The notes: generated from the letters alone by a model not told the origin. A stretch of 64,000 nucleotides of DNA from Algibacter_G agarivorans (GCF_039543245.1 NZ_BAABJJ010000001.1:131873-195872); one strand, 5' to 3'. Shown: positions 1 through 9,794, counted from the stretch's first letter. Numbers and translations: made by a program.

Positions 1-1020
1 AGAAATGGTGCTATAGCCTTCGCAATATATAATTATTACCGCTATACAGGAGATTATAGCTATATCCCAGAGAAAGGACTAGAAGTTTTAATTGGAATCT
101 CACGTTTTTGGCAACAACGCGCCACATTTTCATCGGATAAAAACCAATACGTAATCCTTGGTGTAACTGGGCCTAATGAATATGAAAATAACGTAAATAA
201 CAACTGGTACACTAACTATTTGGCAAAATGGTGTATTGATTATACACTAGAGCAAATTGAAAAAATTGAAACAGAATATGCTTCAGACTTTTCAAGAATA
301 GCAAAAAAAGTGACATTGTCTAAAAAAGAATTAGCACTTTGGAAAGCCATTGCAGATAATATGTATTTCCCGTATTCAGAAAAACATCAAGTGTATTTAC
401 AGCAAGATGGTTTTTTAGATAAAGAATTAATTTCAGTTGAAGATTTACCCAAATCAGAAAGACCTATAAATCAAAAATGGAGTTGGGATAGAATCCTGCG
501 CTCACCATATATCAAACAAGCCGATGTTCTACAAGGATTCTACTTTTTTGAAGACCAGTTTTCTGATGAAGCATTAGAGCGTCATTTTGATTTTTATGAA
601 CCATTTACAGTGCACGAAAGCTCATTATCACCTTGTGTTCATAGCATTCAAGCTGCCAAATTAGATAGAATGGAACAAGCGTATACCTTCTATTTACGCA
701 CCTCAAGATTAGATTTAGATGATTACAATAACGAAGTCCATGAAGGCCTGCACATCACATCTATGGCAGGAACATGGATGAGTATTGTTGAAGGTTTTGG
801 TGGCATGAGAATTAAAGATGACACCCTATCATTCACACCAAAAATCCCAAAACAATGGGAAGGTTATTCATTTAAAGTGAATTTTAGAAACCATATTTTA
901 AAAGTTGACATCTCTCAAAAGCAAACGGATTTCGAAATACTTTGTGGTGATAATCTTGAAATTCTTGTGAACGATAAACCATTATTACTAAAAAGCAAAG
1001 GGCTACATGCTGTAAGCTAA
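1..1020 (+). CDS. Maltose phosphorylase, GH65 family (5' end outside the window)
   Basis: The reading frame is open from base 1, so the start lies upstream of the window; an internal TTG at 220 is not the start. The early segment VTGPNEYENNVNNNWYTN is the GH65 signature, with the catalytic Glu in GPNEYE. GH65 maltose phosphorylases convert maltose and phosphate to glucose and beta-glucose 1-phosphate. The C-terminal part carries the usual helical-barrel end (HEGLHITSMAGTW) and the beta-sandwich tail. No export signal can be judged. It is the first visible gene of the starch locus, 39 bp before susB, so an intracellular step acting on imported maltose fits. Kojibiose or trehalose phosphorylase specificity cannot be excluded. 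Confidence 0.88.
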   Translation, partial: RNGAIAFAIYNYYRYTGDYSYIPEKGLEVLIGISRFWQQRATFSSDKNQYVILGVTGPNEYENNVNNNWYTNYLAKWCIDYTLEQIEKIETEYASDFSRIAKKVTLSKKELALWKAIADNMYFPYSEKHQVYLQQDGFLDKELISVEDLPKSERPINQKWSWDRILRSPYIKQADVLQGFYFFEDQFSDEALERHFDFYEPFTVHESSLSPCVHSIQAAKLDRMEQAYTFYLRTSRLDLDDYNNEVHEGLHITSMAGTWMSIVEGFGGMRIKDDTLSFTPKIPKQWEGYSFKVNFRNHILKVDISQKQTDFEILCGDNLEILVNDKPLLLKSKGLHAVS

Positions 1021-1059
1021 TTAAGATTTTCAAACCATTATAATACTAAAATTAAAACC

Positions 1060-3177
1060 ATGAAATTTCTATATTTATTATGTTTTACAGTGTTATTATC
1101 ATTTTTCAATCTTGTTAATTCACAAGAATTGAAATCACCTAATGGTGAATTAACTATGAGTTTTTCTCTAGACAATGATGGCACACCAAATTATGAATTA
1201 TCCTATAAAAACAAAGCCGTTATAAAGCCAAGTCATTTAGGTTTAGAATTAAAGGATGATAAAAAATCGTTACTGAATGATTTTGAAATTCAAAATACTG
1301 AGAACTCAACCTTTGACAATACTTGGACACCTGTTTGGGGCGAGGAAAAAGAAATTCGAAATCATTATAATGAATTAGCAGTTAGCCTAAAACAAAATGA
1401 AACTAATAGAATTGTCAATATCCGTTTTAGGTTATTCAATGAAGGTTTAGGTTTTCGTTATGAATTTCCTTCACAAGAAAATCTGGTCTATTTCATAATT
1501 AAAGAAGAGAAATCACAATTTGCTATGACTGGAGACCATACCGCATTTTGGATTCCAGGAGATTACGATACCCAAGAATATGATTATACCGAATCTAAAT
1601 TATCAGAAATAAGAGGCTATTCAGAAGCCGCCGTAACCGCAAATTTATCGCAAAAATCATATTCTCCAACAGGCGTGCAAACCTCATTAATGATGAAAAC
1701 GGATGCTGGTTTATATATTAATTTACATGAAGCAGCCTTAATTAATTATTCGTGTATGCATCTTAATCTAGATGATAAAAATATGGTTTTTGAATCGTGG
1801 CTAACCCCAGATGCTAACGGCGATAAAGGTTATATGCAAGCACCTTGTAATACACCTTGGAGAACCATTATGGTAAGTGATGATGCTCGGGATATTTTGG
1901 GGTCCAAAATAACATTAAACTTAAATGACCCATGTAAAATTGAAGACACCTCATGGATAAAACCTGTAAAGTATATAGGTGTTTGGTGGGAAATGATAAC
2001 AGGAAAAAGCTCTTGGGATTATACCGATGAGTTAGCTGCGGTGCAATTGGGTATTACGGATTATTCTAAATTAAAACCAAACGGTACGCATGCAGCAAAT
2101 AATGCCAATGTAAAACGGCATATAGATTTTGCTTCAGAACACGGATTTGATGCAGTTTTGGTTGAAGGCTGGAATCAAGGTTGGGAAGATTGGTTTGGAC
2201 ATTCTAAAGATTATGTGTTCGATTTTGTAACACCATATCCAGATTTTGATGTTGAAGCCATTCATGCTTACGCTAAATCCAAAGGTGTTGAAATGATGAT
2301 GCATCATGAAACATCAGGTTCTGTTCGTAATTATGAACGCCATATGGATACCGCCTATCAATTTATGAAAGATAATGGCTATAATTCTGTTAAAAGCGGT
2401 TATGTTGGTGGCATTTTACCTCGTGGTGAAAATCATTATAATCAATGGATAGTAAATCATTATCAATATGCTATTGAAAAAGCAGCAGATTATAAAATTA
2501 TGGTAAACGCCCATGAGGCTGTAAGACCAACTGGGATTTGCAGAACCTACCCCAATTTAATTGGTAATGAATCAGCAAGAGGCACAGAGTATCAGGCTTT
2601 TGGTGGTTCTAAGCCAAATCATGTTACTGTGTTGCCATTTACAAGATTAATTGGTGGCCCAATGGATTATACCCCTGGGATTTTTGAAATGCAAATCAGC
2701 AAATTCAGTCCAAATAATAATTCTCATGTAAATAGCACTATTGCAAATCAATTAGCGCTGTATGTTACCATGTATAGTCCACTGCAAATGGCAGCAGATT
2801 TACCACAACATTATGAGCAATTTATGGATGCCTTTCAATTTATAAAAGATGTGGCGATTGATTGGGACGAAAGTCTTTATTTGGAAGCAGAACCTGGATA
2901 TTACATCACAGTAGCTCGTAAAGAAAAAGGAAGTAATAACTGGTTTATTGGTAACATAAATGGAAATGAACCTAGAACCTCAAACATCAAATTTGATTTC
3001 CTTGACAAAGGAAAAAAGTATATAGCCACTATTTACGCAGATGCTAAGCACGCACATTATAAAACCAATCCACAAGCTTATAGCATTAAAACAAAGAAAG
3101 TAACGAGCAAATCAAAATTTTCTCAATTATCTGTTCCTGGAGGTGGTTATGCTGTCAGTATTAAAGAGGTTAAATAA
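1060..3177 (+). CDS. susB: GH97 alpha-glucosidase, SusB-like, inverting type
   Basis: This 705-residue protein has an N-terminal signal peptide (hydrophobic residues 3-18, likely cut after VNS or nearby), so it acts in the periplasm. It has the GH97 layout: N-terminal beta-sandwich, central (beta/alpha)8 barrel from about residue 300, and a C-terminal sheet. Glutamates at 417 (HHETSG), 486 (NAHEAVRPTG), 504 (GNESARG) and 510 (RGTEYQAF) all lie 22 residues below the numbers known for Bacteroides SusB (439, 508, 526, 532). This matches the calcium-dependent inverting subfamily that releases glucose from maltooligosaccharides. It sits between maltose phosphorylase and GH13 lipoproteins, as in starch utilisation loci. 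Length is normal for the family. Confidence 0.93.
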   Translation: MKFLYLLCFTVLLSFFNLVNSQELKSPNGELTMSFSLDNDGTPNYELSYKNKAVIKPSHLGLELKDDKKSLLNDFEIQNTENSTFDNTWTPVWGEEKEIRNHYNELAVSLKQNETNRIVNIRFRLFNEGLGFRYEFPSQENLVYFIIKEEKSQFAMTGDHTAFWIPGDYDTQEYDYTESKLSEIRGYSEAAVTANLSQKSYSPTGVQTSLMMKTDAGLYINLHEAALINYSCMHLNLDDKNMVFESWLTPDANGDKGYMQAPCNTPWRTIMVSDDARDILGSKITLNLNDPCKIEDTSWIKPVKYIGVWWEMITGKSSWDYTDELAAVQLGITDYSKLKPNGTHAANNANVKRHIDFASEHGFDAVLVEGWNQGWEDWFGHSKDYVFDFVTPYPDFDVEAIHAYAKSKGVEMMMHHETSGSVRNYERHMDTAYQFMKDNGYNSVKSGYVGGILPRGENHYNQWIVNHYQYAIEKAADYKIMVNAHEAVRPTGICRTYPNLIGNESARGTEYQAFGGSKPNHVTVLPFTRLIGGPMDYTPGIFEMQISKFSPNNNSHVNSTIANQLALYVTMYSPLQMAADLPQHYEQFMDAFQFIKDVAIDWDESLYLEAEPGYYITVARKEKGSNNWFIGNINGNEPRTSNIKFDFLDKGKKYIATIYADAKHAHYKTNPQAYSIKTKKVTSKSKFSQLSVPGGGYAVSIKEVK

Positions 3178-3245
3178 AAAAGATTATATCCATAAGGTTT
3201 CGTTTAAAACAAAAAAGAATTATTAATCAATTAAAATAAACTAAA

Positions 3246-5192
3246 ATGAAAAAGTTAAGTAGTATATTTATTTTTAGCTTATTGTCTTTAACGATGTCTT
3301 GTAATGATAAAAAGGAAGCACAATCTGTAGCGCCTAAAAATAATAACTTAATGGAAGAACATAACGACATTAATCGTGTTGAACCGCCAAATTGGTGGGT
3401 GGGCTTAAAAAATACCGAGTTGCAGATTTTGGTAAAACATCCAAATATTTCTGAAGCTACTCCCGAGGTTTCATACCAGGGGGTTACTTTAAAAGAAGTT
3501 CATAAAGCGGATAGCCCAAATTATTTGTTTATCGATTTGCATATTGCTCCAGATACAAAAGCGGGCAAATTCAATATTACTTTTAAACAAGATAATAAAG
3601 CGGATTTAATGCATACTTACGAGTTTAAGTCTAGAAAAAAACCATCAGAAGACTATATAGGCTTTAACAGTAGTGATGTTATTTATTTAATTACGCCCGA
3701 TCGTTTTGCGAATGGAAATACTTCAAATGATATTAATGAAAATTTATTAGAAAAGACGATTGACAGAAGCGATGATTATGCGCGGCATGGTGGCGATATT
3801 AAAGGCATAACGAACCATTTAGATTACATTTCAGATTTAGGTTTTACTGCTATTTGGCCTTGCCCATTATTAACCAATGATATGCCACAAGGCTCCTATC
3901 ATGGATATGCCATGACAGATTTTTATGAAATAGACCCGCGTTTTGGAACTTTAGAAGCATACAAGGAATTAGCATCTAAATCAGCTGAAAAAGGCATGAA
4001 GCTTGTCATGGATCAAGTGGCGAATCACTGTGGGGTAGAACATTGGTGGATGAGAGATTTACCATTTAAAGATTGGGTAAACCATCAAAGTAGTTATGAA
4101 GGGACGGTTGACAATAATTACAAAAAAACCATTATTACAAGCCATAGACGAACCACCAATCAAGATATTTATGCTTCTGAAATTGATAAAAATGCTATGA
4201 GCCAAGGTTGGTTTGTTTCGGCAATGCCAGATTTAAACCAAAAAAATCCTTTTATGGCAAATTATACCGTTCAGAATAGTATATGGTGGATAGAAACGGC
4301 TGAGTTAGGTGGCATCCGTCAAGACACATATCCTTATCCAGACAAAGATTTTATGAGTCGTTGGGCTGGCGACATTATGCATGAATATCCTAATTTCAGT
4401 ATTGTTGGCGAGGAATGGACTTCCAATCCATTGCTCATAGGCTATTGGCAAAGAGGAGCAAATAACAGAGATGGATACCATTCAAATTTAAAGTCTCCTA
4501 TGGATTTTGCAATGCAAGAAAAAATTGTACAAGCGTTTAATGAAGATGAAACATGGGATGAAGGCTTAGTAAAAATATATGAAGGTTTAGCAAACGATTT
4601 TCATTATCCAACTCCAAAAGACATTATGGTTTTTCCAGATAATCATGATATGAGTCGCATTTTCACGCAATTAAATGGAGATATAGTAAACACTAAAATG
4701 GCATTGAGCTACCTATTGGCATTGCCACGTATTCCTCAAATTTACTACGGAACAGAGATTTTGATGAATGATTTTGATAAACCTGGCGACCACGGTTTTA
4801 TCCGTTCGGATTTTCCTGGAGGTTGGGATGGTGATAAAATCAATGCATTTACAGGCGAAGGGTTAACCGAAGCTCAAAAAGATATGCAACTATATCTTAA
4901 AAAAATACTGAATTACAGAAAAAACAGTAAAGCCATTCATGAGGGCAAAACAATTCATTTTGCACCACAAAACGGTATTTACGTGCTTTTCAGAGTTCTT
5001 GAAGATGAAACCGTTATTCATGTTATAAACAAAAATCAAAGTAGTATGCTACTTGAATTAGGTAGATTTTCGGAAATTGGACTAAAAGGAAGGGCTGTTA
5101 AAAACATCATTAGTGGTCATCAATTTTTCTGGGGAGACAATATGACTCTAAAAGAAAAAGGAAACGTGATTTTAACTACAAAATTGAAATAA
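3246..5192 (+). CDS. GH13 alpha-amylase/neopullulanase lipoprotein (SusA-like)
   Basis: This 648-residue protein begins with a lipoprotein signal ending in LTMSC (Cys19), so it is membrane-anchored in the periplasm or at the surface. Residues about 45-125 form a cyclomaltodextrinase-type N domain (EPPNWWVGL). The GH13 barrel follows: IYLITPDRFANG, nucleophile Asp360 in GGIRQDTY, acid/base Glu389 in VGEEW, and stabiliser Asp468 in DNHD. A C-terminal sheet domain completes a neopullulanase/cyclomaltodextrinase layout. Such enzymes cut alpha-1,4 bonds of starch, pullulan or cyclodextrins. It lies 68 bp after susB. The exact substrate cannot be told from sequence. Confidence 0.9.
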   Translation: MKKLSSIFIFSLLSLTMSCNDKKEAQSVAPKNNNLMEEHNDINRVEPPNWWVGLKNTELQILVKHPNISEATPEVSYQGVTLKEVHKADSPNYLFIDLHIAPDTKAGKFNITFKQDNKADLMHTYEFKSRKKPSEDYIGFNSSDVIYLITPDRFANGNTSNDINENLLEKTIDRSDDYARHGGDIKGITNHLDYISDLGFTAIWPCPLLTNDMPQGSYHGYAMTDFYEIDPRFGTLEAYKELASKSAEKGMKLVMDQVANHCGVEHWWMRDLPFKDWVNHQSSYEGTVDNNYKKTIITSHRRTTNQDIYASEIDKNAMSQGWFVSAMPDLNQKNPFMANYTVQNSIWWIETAELGGIRQDTYPYPDKDFMSRWAGDIMHEYPNFSIVGEEWTSNPLLIGYWQRGANNRDGYHSNLKSPMDFAMQEKIVQAFNEDETWDEGLVKIYEGLANDFHYPTPKDIMVFPDNHDMSRIFTQLNGDIVNTKMALSYLLALPRIPQIYYGTEILMNDFDKPGDHGFIRSDFPGGWDGDKINAFTGEGLTEAQKDMQLYLKKILNYRKNSKAIHEGKTIHFAPQNGIYVLFRVLEDETVIHVINKNQSSMLLELGRFSEIGLKGRAVKNIISGHQFFWGDNMTLKEKGNVILTTKLK

Positions 5193-5454
5193 ATCAGCTT
5201 CAGACATAGTTATGATTTCAATCTTATAATAAAAAATCTAAAATTGATTTTTCATAGTCGTGATTTTTTTTATTTGTATACCATGTGTGGATAAGCGAAA
5301 ACAACACGGTAACAGCAAAAGAAAATTTACACGTATTTTTCAGAAAATCATATTCATAACAAGATCGTTAAAATGTAACACATAGCGAGTCATTTAGGAA
5401 ATCTGAATTCGAGGAAGCTATTAAATGGTAATTTAAAATAAATAATGATAAAAA

Positions 5455-7338
5455 ATGAAATTATTACAATACACATTTATAGGATTAATGTTGTTAGGAT
5501 TAATAATCCTAGGATTAAGTTGTAAACAGGATACAAAAGCGGCAAAAAAAGCCACTAAGGTTAAAAAAAACAAAGAGGTTGTTTATCAGGTGTTTACCCG
5601 TTTGTTTGGAAACACAAATACAACCAATAAACCTTGGGGAACGATAGAAGAAAATGGTGTTGGTAAATTCAATGATTTTACAGAGAAAGCATTAAAAGAA
5701 ATTAAAGATTTAGGAGTCACACATATTTGGTACACCGGAGTGCCTCATCACGGCGTTATAAGAGATTACACCAAGTTTGGGATTTCAAATGATGACCCAG
5801 ACGTGGTAAAAGGGCGCGCAGGTTCACCTTATGCTGTTAAGGACTATTATAATGTAAACCCTGATTTGGCGATAAATGTTGAAAATAGATTGGAGGAATT
5901 TCAAGCACTCATAAAACGCACACACAACGTTGGGTTGAAAGTTATTATTGATATAGTCCCTAACCACGTGGCGCGAAATTATAACAGTATTTCAAAGCCA
6001 GAAGGCATAAAACATTTTGGTGAAGACGATAATACATCGGTTACTTACCATGTGAATAATAACTTTTATTACAATCCGAATGAAACCTTTAAAGTACCTG
6101 TTTGGGAAAATGGTTATTCTCCGTTAGGATTGAAAAAGCATCTATTGGAAGATAGCAAATTCAAAGAAAATCCAGCAAAGTGGACTGGAAACGGTTCACG
6201 TTTAAGTCAACCAAATTTCAGTGATTGGTATGAAACCGTAAAAATAAATTATGGTATTTCACCCGAAGGAAAAAAGGATTTTGATGACATGCCCAAAGGG
6301 TTTGAATATGAAAATCATCAAGTTCATTTTAATTATTGGAAAGATAAAACCGTACCAAATTCATGGGAGCAATTTAAGGATATTGGTTTGTATTGGCTTG
6401 AGTTAGGTGTAGATGGTTTCCGCTACGATATGGCCGAAATGGTACCTGTTGAATTTTGGAGTTATATGAATTCACATATTAAAACAAAAAATCCAAATGC
6501 TTTTTTAATGGCTGAAGTATATAATCCAACTTTGTATAGAGATTATATTAATAAAGGAAAAATGGATTATCTATATGATAAAGTGCAGTTGTATGACACC
6601 ATTAAAAACATCATACAAGGGAAAGGCAAAACGGATAATATACCACCAATTCTTGACCAATTAAAAGACATTGAACACCACATGTTACATTTTCTTGAAA
6701 ACCATGACGAGCAACGTTTATCTAGTCCAGATTTTGCTGGACATGCTGAAAAAGGTAAACCTGCAATGGTAGTTTCAACAACTTCAACAACAGCACCAAC
6801 CATGATTTATTTTGGACAAGAAGTCGGCGAAGACGGTTCTGAAAACGCTGGATTTGGTTCCCCTTCCAGAACCTCTATTTTTGATTATGTCGGTGTTCCT
6901 GCCCATCAAAGGTGGGTGAATAATAAGCTATTTGATGGAGGACAATTGACGAATGAAGAAAAGGATTTAAGAGATTTTTATAAAAGGCTACTAAACTTTA
7001 CCATTAACAGTTCTGCTTTAGCTGGAAACTATCAAGATATTCATCTATTCAATCAAAAAAACACTATTGATTATGATGACAAAATATTATCCTATGTAAG
7101 ATGGAGTGATGATGAACAACTTATTATTGTTTCAAATTTTGATGATACAAATAATTATGAATTTGAATTGAAAATTCCTGAGCATGTTATCGAAAATTGG
7201 AAATTGGATGACGAGACTTATGAAACTAAAGACCAATTATATAATCAATTCAATTCAACTTTAAAAGTTGAAAAAGGTATTGGAACTGTAAAAATAAAGC
7301 TAGATAAATTGGAATCTTTCATCTTAAAAATTCAATAG
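5455..7338 (+). CDS. GH13 alpha-amylase family lipoprotein
   Basis: This 627-residue protein has a lipoprotein signal ending in GLSC (Cys23) followed by a Lys-rich tether. The GH13 residues are present: VVYQVFTRLF at the barrel start, Asp325 in GFRYDMAE, Glu354 in LMAEVYNP, and Asp418 in ENHDEQR. It lacks the N-terminal beta domain of the preceding amylase, so it belongs to a different GH13 subfamily and is not a recent duplicate. The 262-bp gap before it may hold a separate promoter, but I found no clean -7 box there. It is 4 bp from the next amylase gene, so the two are surely cotranscribed. Confidence 0.87.
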   Translation: MKLLQYTFIGLMLLGLIILGLSCKQDTKAAKKATKVKKNKEVVYQVFTRLFGNTNTTNKPWGTIEENGVGKFNDFTEKALKEIKDLGVTHIWYTGVPHHGVIRDYTKFGISNDDPDVVKGRAGSPYAVKDYYNVNPDLAINVENRLEEFQALIKRTHNVGLKVIIDIVPNHVARNYNSISKPEGIKHFGEDDNTSVTYHVNNNFYYNPNETFKVPVWENGYSPLGLKKHLLEDSKFKENPAKWTGNGSRLSQPNFSDWYETVKINYGISPEGKKDFDDMPKGFEYENHQVHFNYWKDKTVPNSWEQFKDIGLYWLELGVDGFRYDMAEMVPVEFWSYMNSHIKTKNPNAFLMAEVYNPTLYRDYINKGKMDYLYDKVQLYDTIKNIIQGKGKTDNIPPILDQLKDIEHHMLHFLENHDEQRLSSPDFAGHAEKGKPAMVVSTTSTTAPTMIYFGQEVGEDGSENAGFGSPSRTSIFDYVGVPAHQRWVNNKLFDGGQLTNEEKDLRDFYKRLLNFTINSSALAGNYQDIHLFNQKNTIDYDDKILSYVRWSDDEQLIIVSNFDDTNNYEFELKIPEHVIENWKLDDETYETKDQLYNQFNSTLKVEKGIGTVKIKLDKLESFILKIQ

Positions 7339-7342
7339 AAAC

Positions 7343-9004
7343 ATGAAGTATATATTAGTTTTAATATCGTTTTTAGTTTTATTTAATTGCGAAAACAAAA
7401 AGGACAGTCCTCAAGAAAAATCACAAACACCCTTTGTTTGGGAGGGCGCAAATGTGTATTTCTTGCTAACCGATAGATTTAATAATGGTGATACTTCAAA
7501 TGATGTTAATTTTGATAGAAATTTAGAAACAGGAAAATTTCGGGGGTTTGAAGGTGGAGACATCAAAGGTATTACACAAAAAATAAACGAAGGCTACTTC
7601 ACTAATTTAGGAATCAACGCCATTTGGATGACGCCTATAGTTGAGCAAATTCACGGAGGCACAAATGAAGGCAATGGTTTAAGCTATGGTTTTCATGGCT
7701 ATTGGGCAAGTGACTGGACCGCTATAGACCCAAACTTTGGGACTAAAAAGGATTTACATGAATTGGTTAAAACTGCTCACAAATATGGCATTCGTATTTT
7801 ACTGGATGCCGTAATCAATCATACAGGACCAGTAACCGGTAAGGATTCTGTATGGCCAAATGAATGGGTACGTACGGAACCTCAATGCGATTATCAATCT
7901 TATGATAACACGATAACCTGTACCTTGGTTAAAAATCTTCCAGATATTAAAACTGAAAGTAATAACGCAGTTGAATTACCACCGCAACTAGTTGAGAAAT
8001 GGAAAACAGAAGACAGATACGAACAAGAAATCGCAGAATTAAATACATTTTTCAATAGAACAGGACATCCAAGAGCACCTCGTTTTTACATCATGAAATG
8101 GCTAACCGATTATATTACAGAATTTGGAATTGATGGCTATCGTGTTGATACCGTTAAACATGTCGAAGAAGATGTTTGGCAAGAGTTTAAGGCAGCATGC
8201 GATTACGCTTTTACTCAATTCAAAAAAAACAATCCTGAAAGGGTTTTAGATGACAACAACTTCTATTTAGTGGGTGAGGTCTACAACTACGGAATTTCTG
8301 CTACCAAAGCATTCGATTTTGGAGATAAAAAAGTAAATTATTTTGATAATGCTTTTCAAAGTTTAATAAATTTTGAGCTCAAATGGAATGCCAATCAAAT
8401 GACTATGGAAGATTTGTTTACAAAGTACTCGAATATTCTAAACGGGGATTTAAAAGGCTATGGTGTTTTAAACTATTTAAGTTCTCATGATGATGGACAA
8501 CCTTTTGATGCCACTAGAGAAAAACCTTTTGAAACGGCTACTAAACTATTACTATGCCCAGGCACATCTCAAGTATACTATGGTGATGAATCTGCACGCT
8601 CGTTGATAATAGAAGACACTCAAGGTGATGCCACATTGCGCTCTTTCATGAACTGGAACGCTATTCAAAACACGCCTAACACAAAGGCTATTTTAGAACA
8701 CTGGCAAAAACTAGGTCAATTTAGAGCAAATCATCCAGCAGTTGGCGCTGGAATTCATCAAATGATAAGCCAAAAACCTTACGTGTTTTATAGAAGCTTT
8801 TCAAAAGATGATTTCAGGGACATAGTGGTTATTGGGTTAGACTTACCTATTGGGGAAAAAATTTTAGATGTTTCTAGAATATTTAAAGATGGCGAAATAC
8901 TTCTAGATGTCTATTCAAACAAAAGTGTTCGTGTTACAAATGGTAAAGTTATATTGGAATCCAATTATAACATGGCACTTTTAGAGAAGTCAATAAATTC
9001 ATAA
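7343..9004 (+). CDS. GH13 alpha-amylase family lipoprotein
   Basis: This 553-residue protein has a short lipoprotein signal ending in LFNC (Cys16). The GH13 barrel starts at VYFLLTDRFNNG; nucleophile Asp269 is in GIDGYRVDT, acid/base Glu312 in LVGEVYNYG, and stabiliser Asp383 in SSHDDGQ. A C-terminal beta domain follows. The layout resembles extracytoplasmic alpha-amylases that act alone on linear starch. Being last of five starch genes and 4 bp after the previous one, it ends the transcript at the hairpin that follows. Substrate details are inference. Confidence 0.87.
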   Translation: MKYILVLISFLVLFNCENKKDSPQEKSQTPFVWEGANVYFLLTDRFNNGDTSNDVNFDRNLETGKFRGFEGGDIKGITQKINEGYFTNLGINAIWMTPIVEQIHGGTNEGNGLSYGFHGYWASDWTAIDPNFGTKKDLHELVKTAHKYGIRILLDAVINHTGPVTGKDSVWPNEWVRTEPQCDYQSYDNTITCTLVKNLPDIKTESNNAVELPPQLVEKWKTEDRYEQEIAELNTFFNRTGHPRAPRFYIMKWLTDYITEFGIDGYRVDTVKHVEEDVWQEFKAACDYAFTQFKKNNPERVLDDNNFYLVGEVYNYGISATKAFDFGDKKVNYFDNAFQSLINFELKWNANQMTMEDLFTKYSNILNGDLKGYGVLNYLSSHDDGQPFDATREKPFETATKLLLCPGTSQVYYGDESARSLIIEDTQGDATLRSFMNWNAIQNTPNTKAILEHWQKLGQFRANHPAVGAGIHQMISQKPYVFYRSFSKDDFRDIVVIGLDLPIGEKILDVSRIFKDGEILLDVYSNKSVRVTNGKVILESNYNMALLEKSINS

Positions 9005-9006
9005 TT

Positions 9007-9038
9007 AATCCTGTCCTAAATAAATTTTGGACAGGATT
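9007..9038 (+). terminator. Hairpin terminator of the starch operon
   Basis: AATCCTGTCC (9007-9016) pairs perfectly with GGACAGGATT (9029-9038); part of the loop can extend the stem. It starts 3 bp after the last amylase stop codon. The downstream T-run is weak (TTAT), so termination may be only partly intrinsic. Confidence 0.6.
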
Positions 9039-9133
9039 GTTATCTATATAAAAACTTAATTATTGTAGCTTTACGAGGTGCTGCCAGAGATAATACACCA
9101 TAACCGATTGAAACCCTAATCTTATAATATTAA

Positions 9134-9455
9134 TAGATTTTGCTTCATTATATTTAGAAGTTTTAAACGAGTTACTTTATCCTTGTATCTATTTGTGCGC
9201 CCTTTTATATTTTGATGCCTTACAAGATTTCACGTTTTATCGGGTTTCTATATAAGTAAAAACATATCAATGCTTTTTTAAAGATGCTTGTTGGTCCAAC
9301 TTTGAGAGTTTAGACCCAAAGTTAATATCAATACCACCAGTAAAAATTTCAGGTTTAAAATGGTTCAATTTCTTAAGAAAATCGTGAACATTTTTATATG
9401 TTTTTTTTGCAAAAGCAAGAAAGTTAATGCTATAAAAAACGGATTGTATTCTCAC
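9134..9455 (-). pseudogene. Relic of the N-terminal part of a tyrosine recombinase
   Basis: On the minus strand a 62-codon stretch ends in FKPEIFTGGIDI and SKLSKLDQQASLKKH, then stops at TGA. Reading through, the same frame gives YVF..., then IQG-stop-SNSFKTSKYNEAKS. I recall this order (E-x-x-I-x-TGG-D-I, SKL, then WYVY, then N-x-x-KT) from the N-terminal part of flavobacterial tyrosine integrases; the TGA stands where Trp (TGG) would be. Several further stops are present, so it is dead. The catalytic domain is absent. Assignment rests on remembered family patterns. Confidence 0.45.
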
Positions 9456-9463
9456 AATCCGTT
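9438..9463. repeat. Perfect 10-bp stem hairpin
   Basis: AACGGATTGT (9438-9447) and ACAATCCGTT (9454-9463) flank the 6-base loop ATTCTC; an A-run before and a TTTT after make it a possible bidirectional terminator. The loop-side sequence ATTCTCACA (9448-9456) is also exactly complementary to TGTGAGAAT (9491-9499), so two mutually exclusive foldings are possible. Confidence 0.6.
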
Positions 9464-9505
9464 GGTTTTATAGATCGTTCACAAAAGTTGTGTGAGAATG
9501 ACATT

Positions 9506-9537
9506 TTTTATATGATATCAAATGATTTCATATAAAA
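9506..9537. repeat. 10-bp stem AT-rich hairpin
   Basis: TTTTATATGA (9506-9515) pairs perfectly with TCATATAAAA (9528-9537), with ATC/GAT pairing inside the loop. It is the second of three hairpins within 140 bp of gene-free DNA. Confidence 0.5.
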
Positions 9538-9542
9538 CAAAA

Positions 9543-9576
9543 AAAACACTGTAAATCATACGATTAACAGTGTTTT
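9543..9576. terminator. Strong hairpin, possible bidirectional terminator
   Basis: AAAACACTGT (9543-9552) pairs with ACAGTGTTTT (9567-9576); the inner AATC/GATT extends this to about 15 pairs with one mismatch. A-run and T-run flanks would allow termination in either direction. Confidence 0.55.
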
Positions 9577-9617
9577 GATATTTCCATTTTCTAGGTTAGT
9601 CGGGGTGTCAGGATTAA

Positions 9618-9794
9618 TTAAAATACCGCATTCCTTTGAAATTCAGTAAATTTAAAGCTGTTAACTGTATTAGGTTCACCGAATTGCTCACTAAAGTTAA
9701 AAGAACTATTTAAAACCAAAATTTGCTTGTTTTTGATATTATAAAGACACAAATTATACCAATTATGATTTAAAATGAGATTAAAATAAAATGA
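9618..9794 (-). pseudogene. C-terminal fragment of an unidentified protein
   Basis: On the minus strand a stop-free stretch of about 58 codons reads like a true protein end: HNWYNLCLYNIKNKQ, ILVLNSSFNFSEQFGEPNT, VNSFKFTEFQRNAVF, stop. It has no start codon of its own; the frame closes with TAA upstream at about 9795. I read it as the 3' remnant of a larger gene whose 5' part is lost. I do not recognise the family. The bases from 9795 to 10036 show nothing further. Confidence 0.4.

Noticed and set aside
220..222. TTG as start of the GH65 gene
   Set aside because: The frame is open and clearly GH65-like upstream to base 1, including the catalytic GPNEYE segment.
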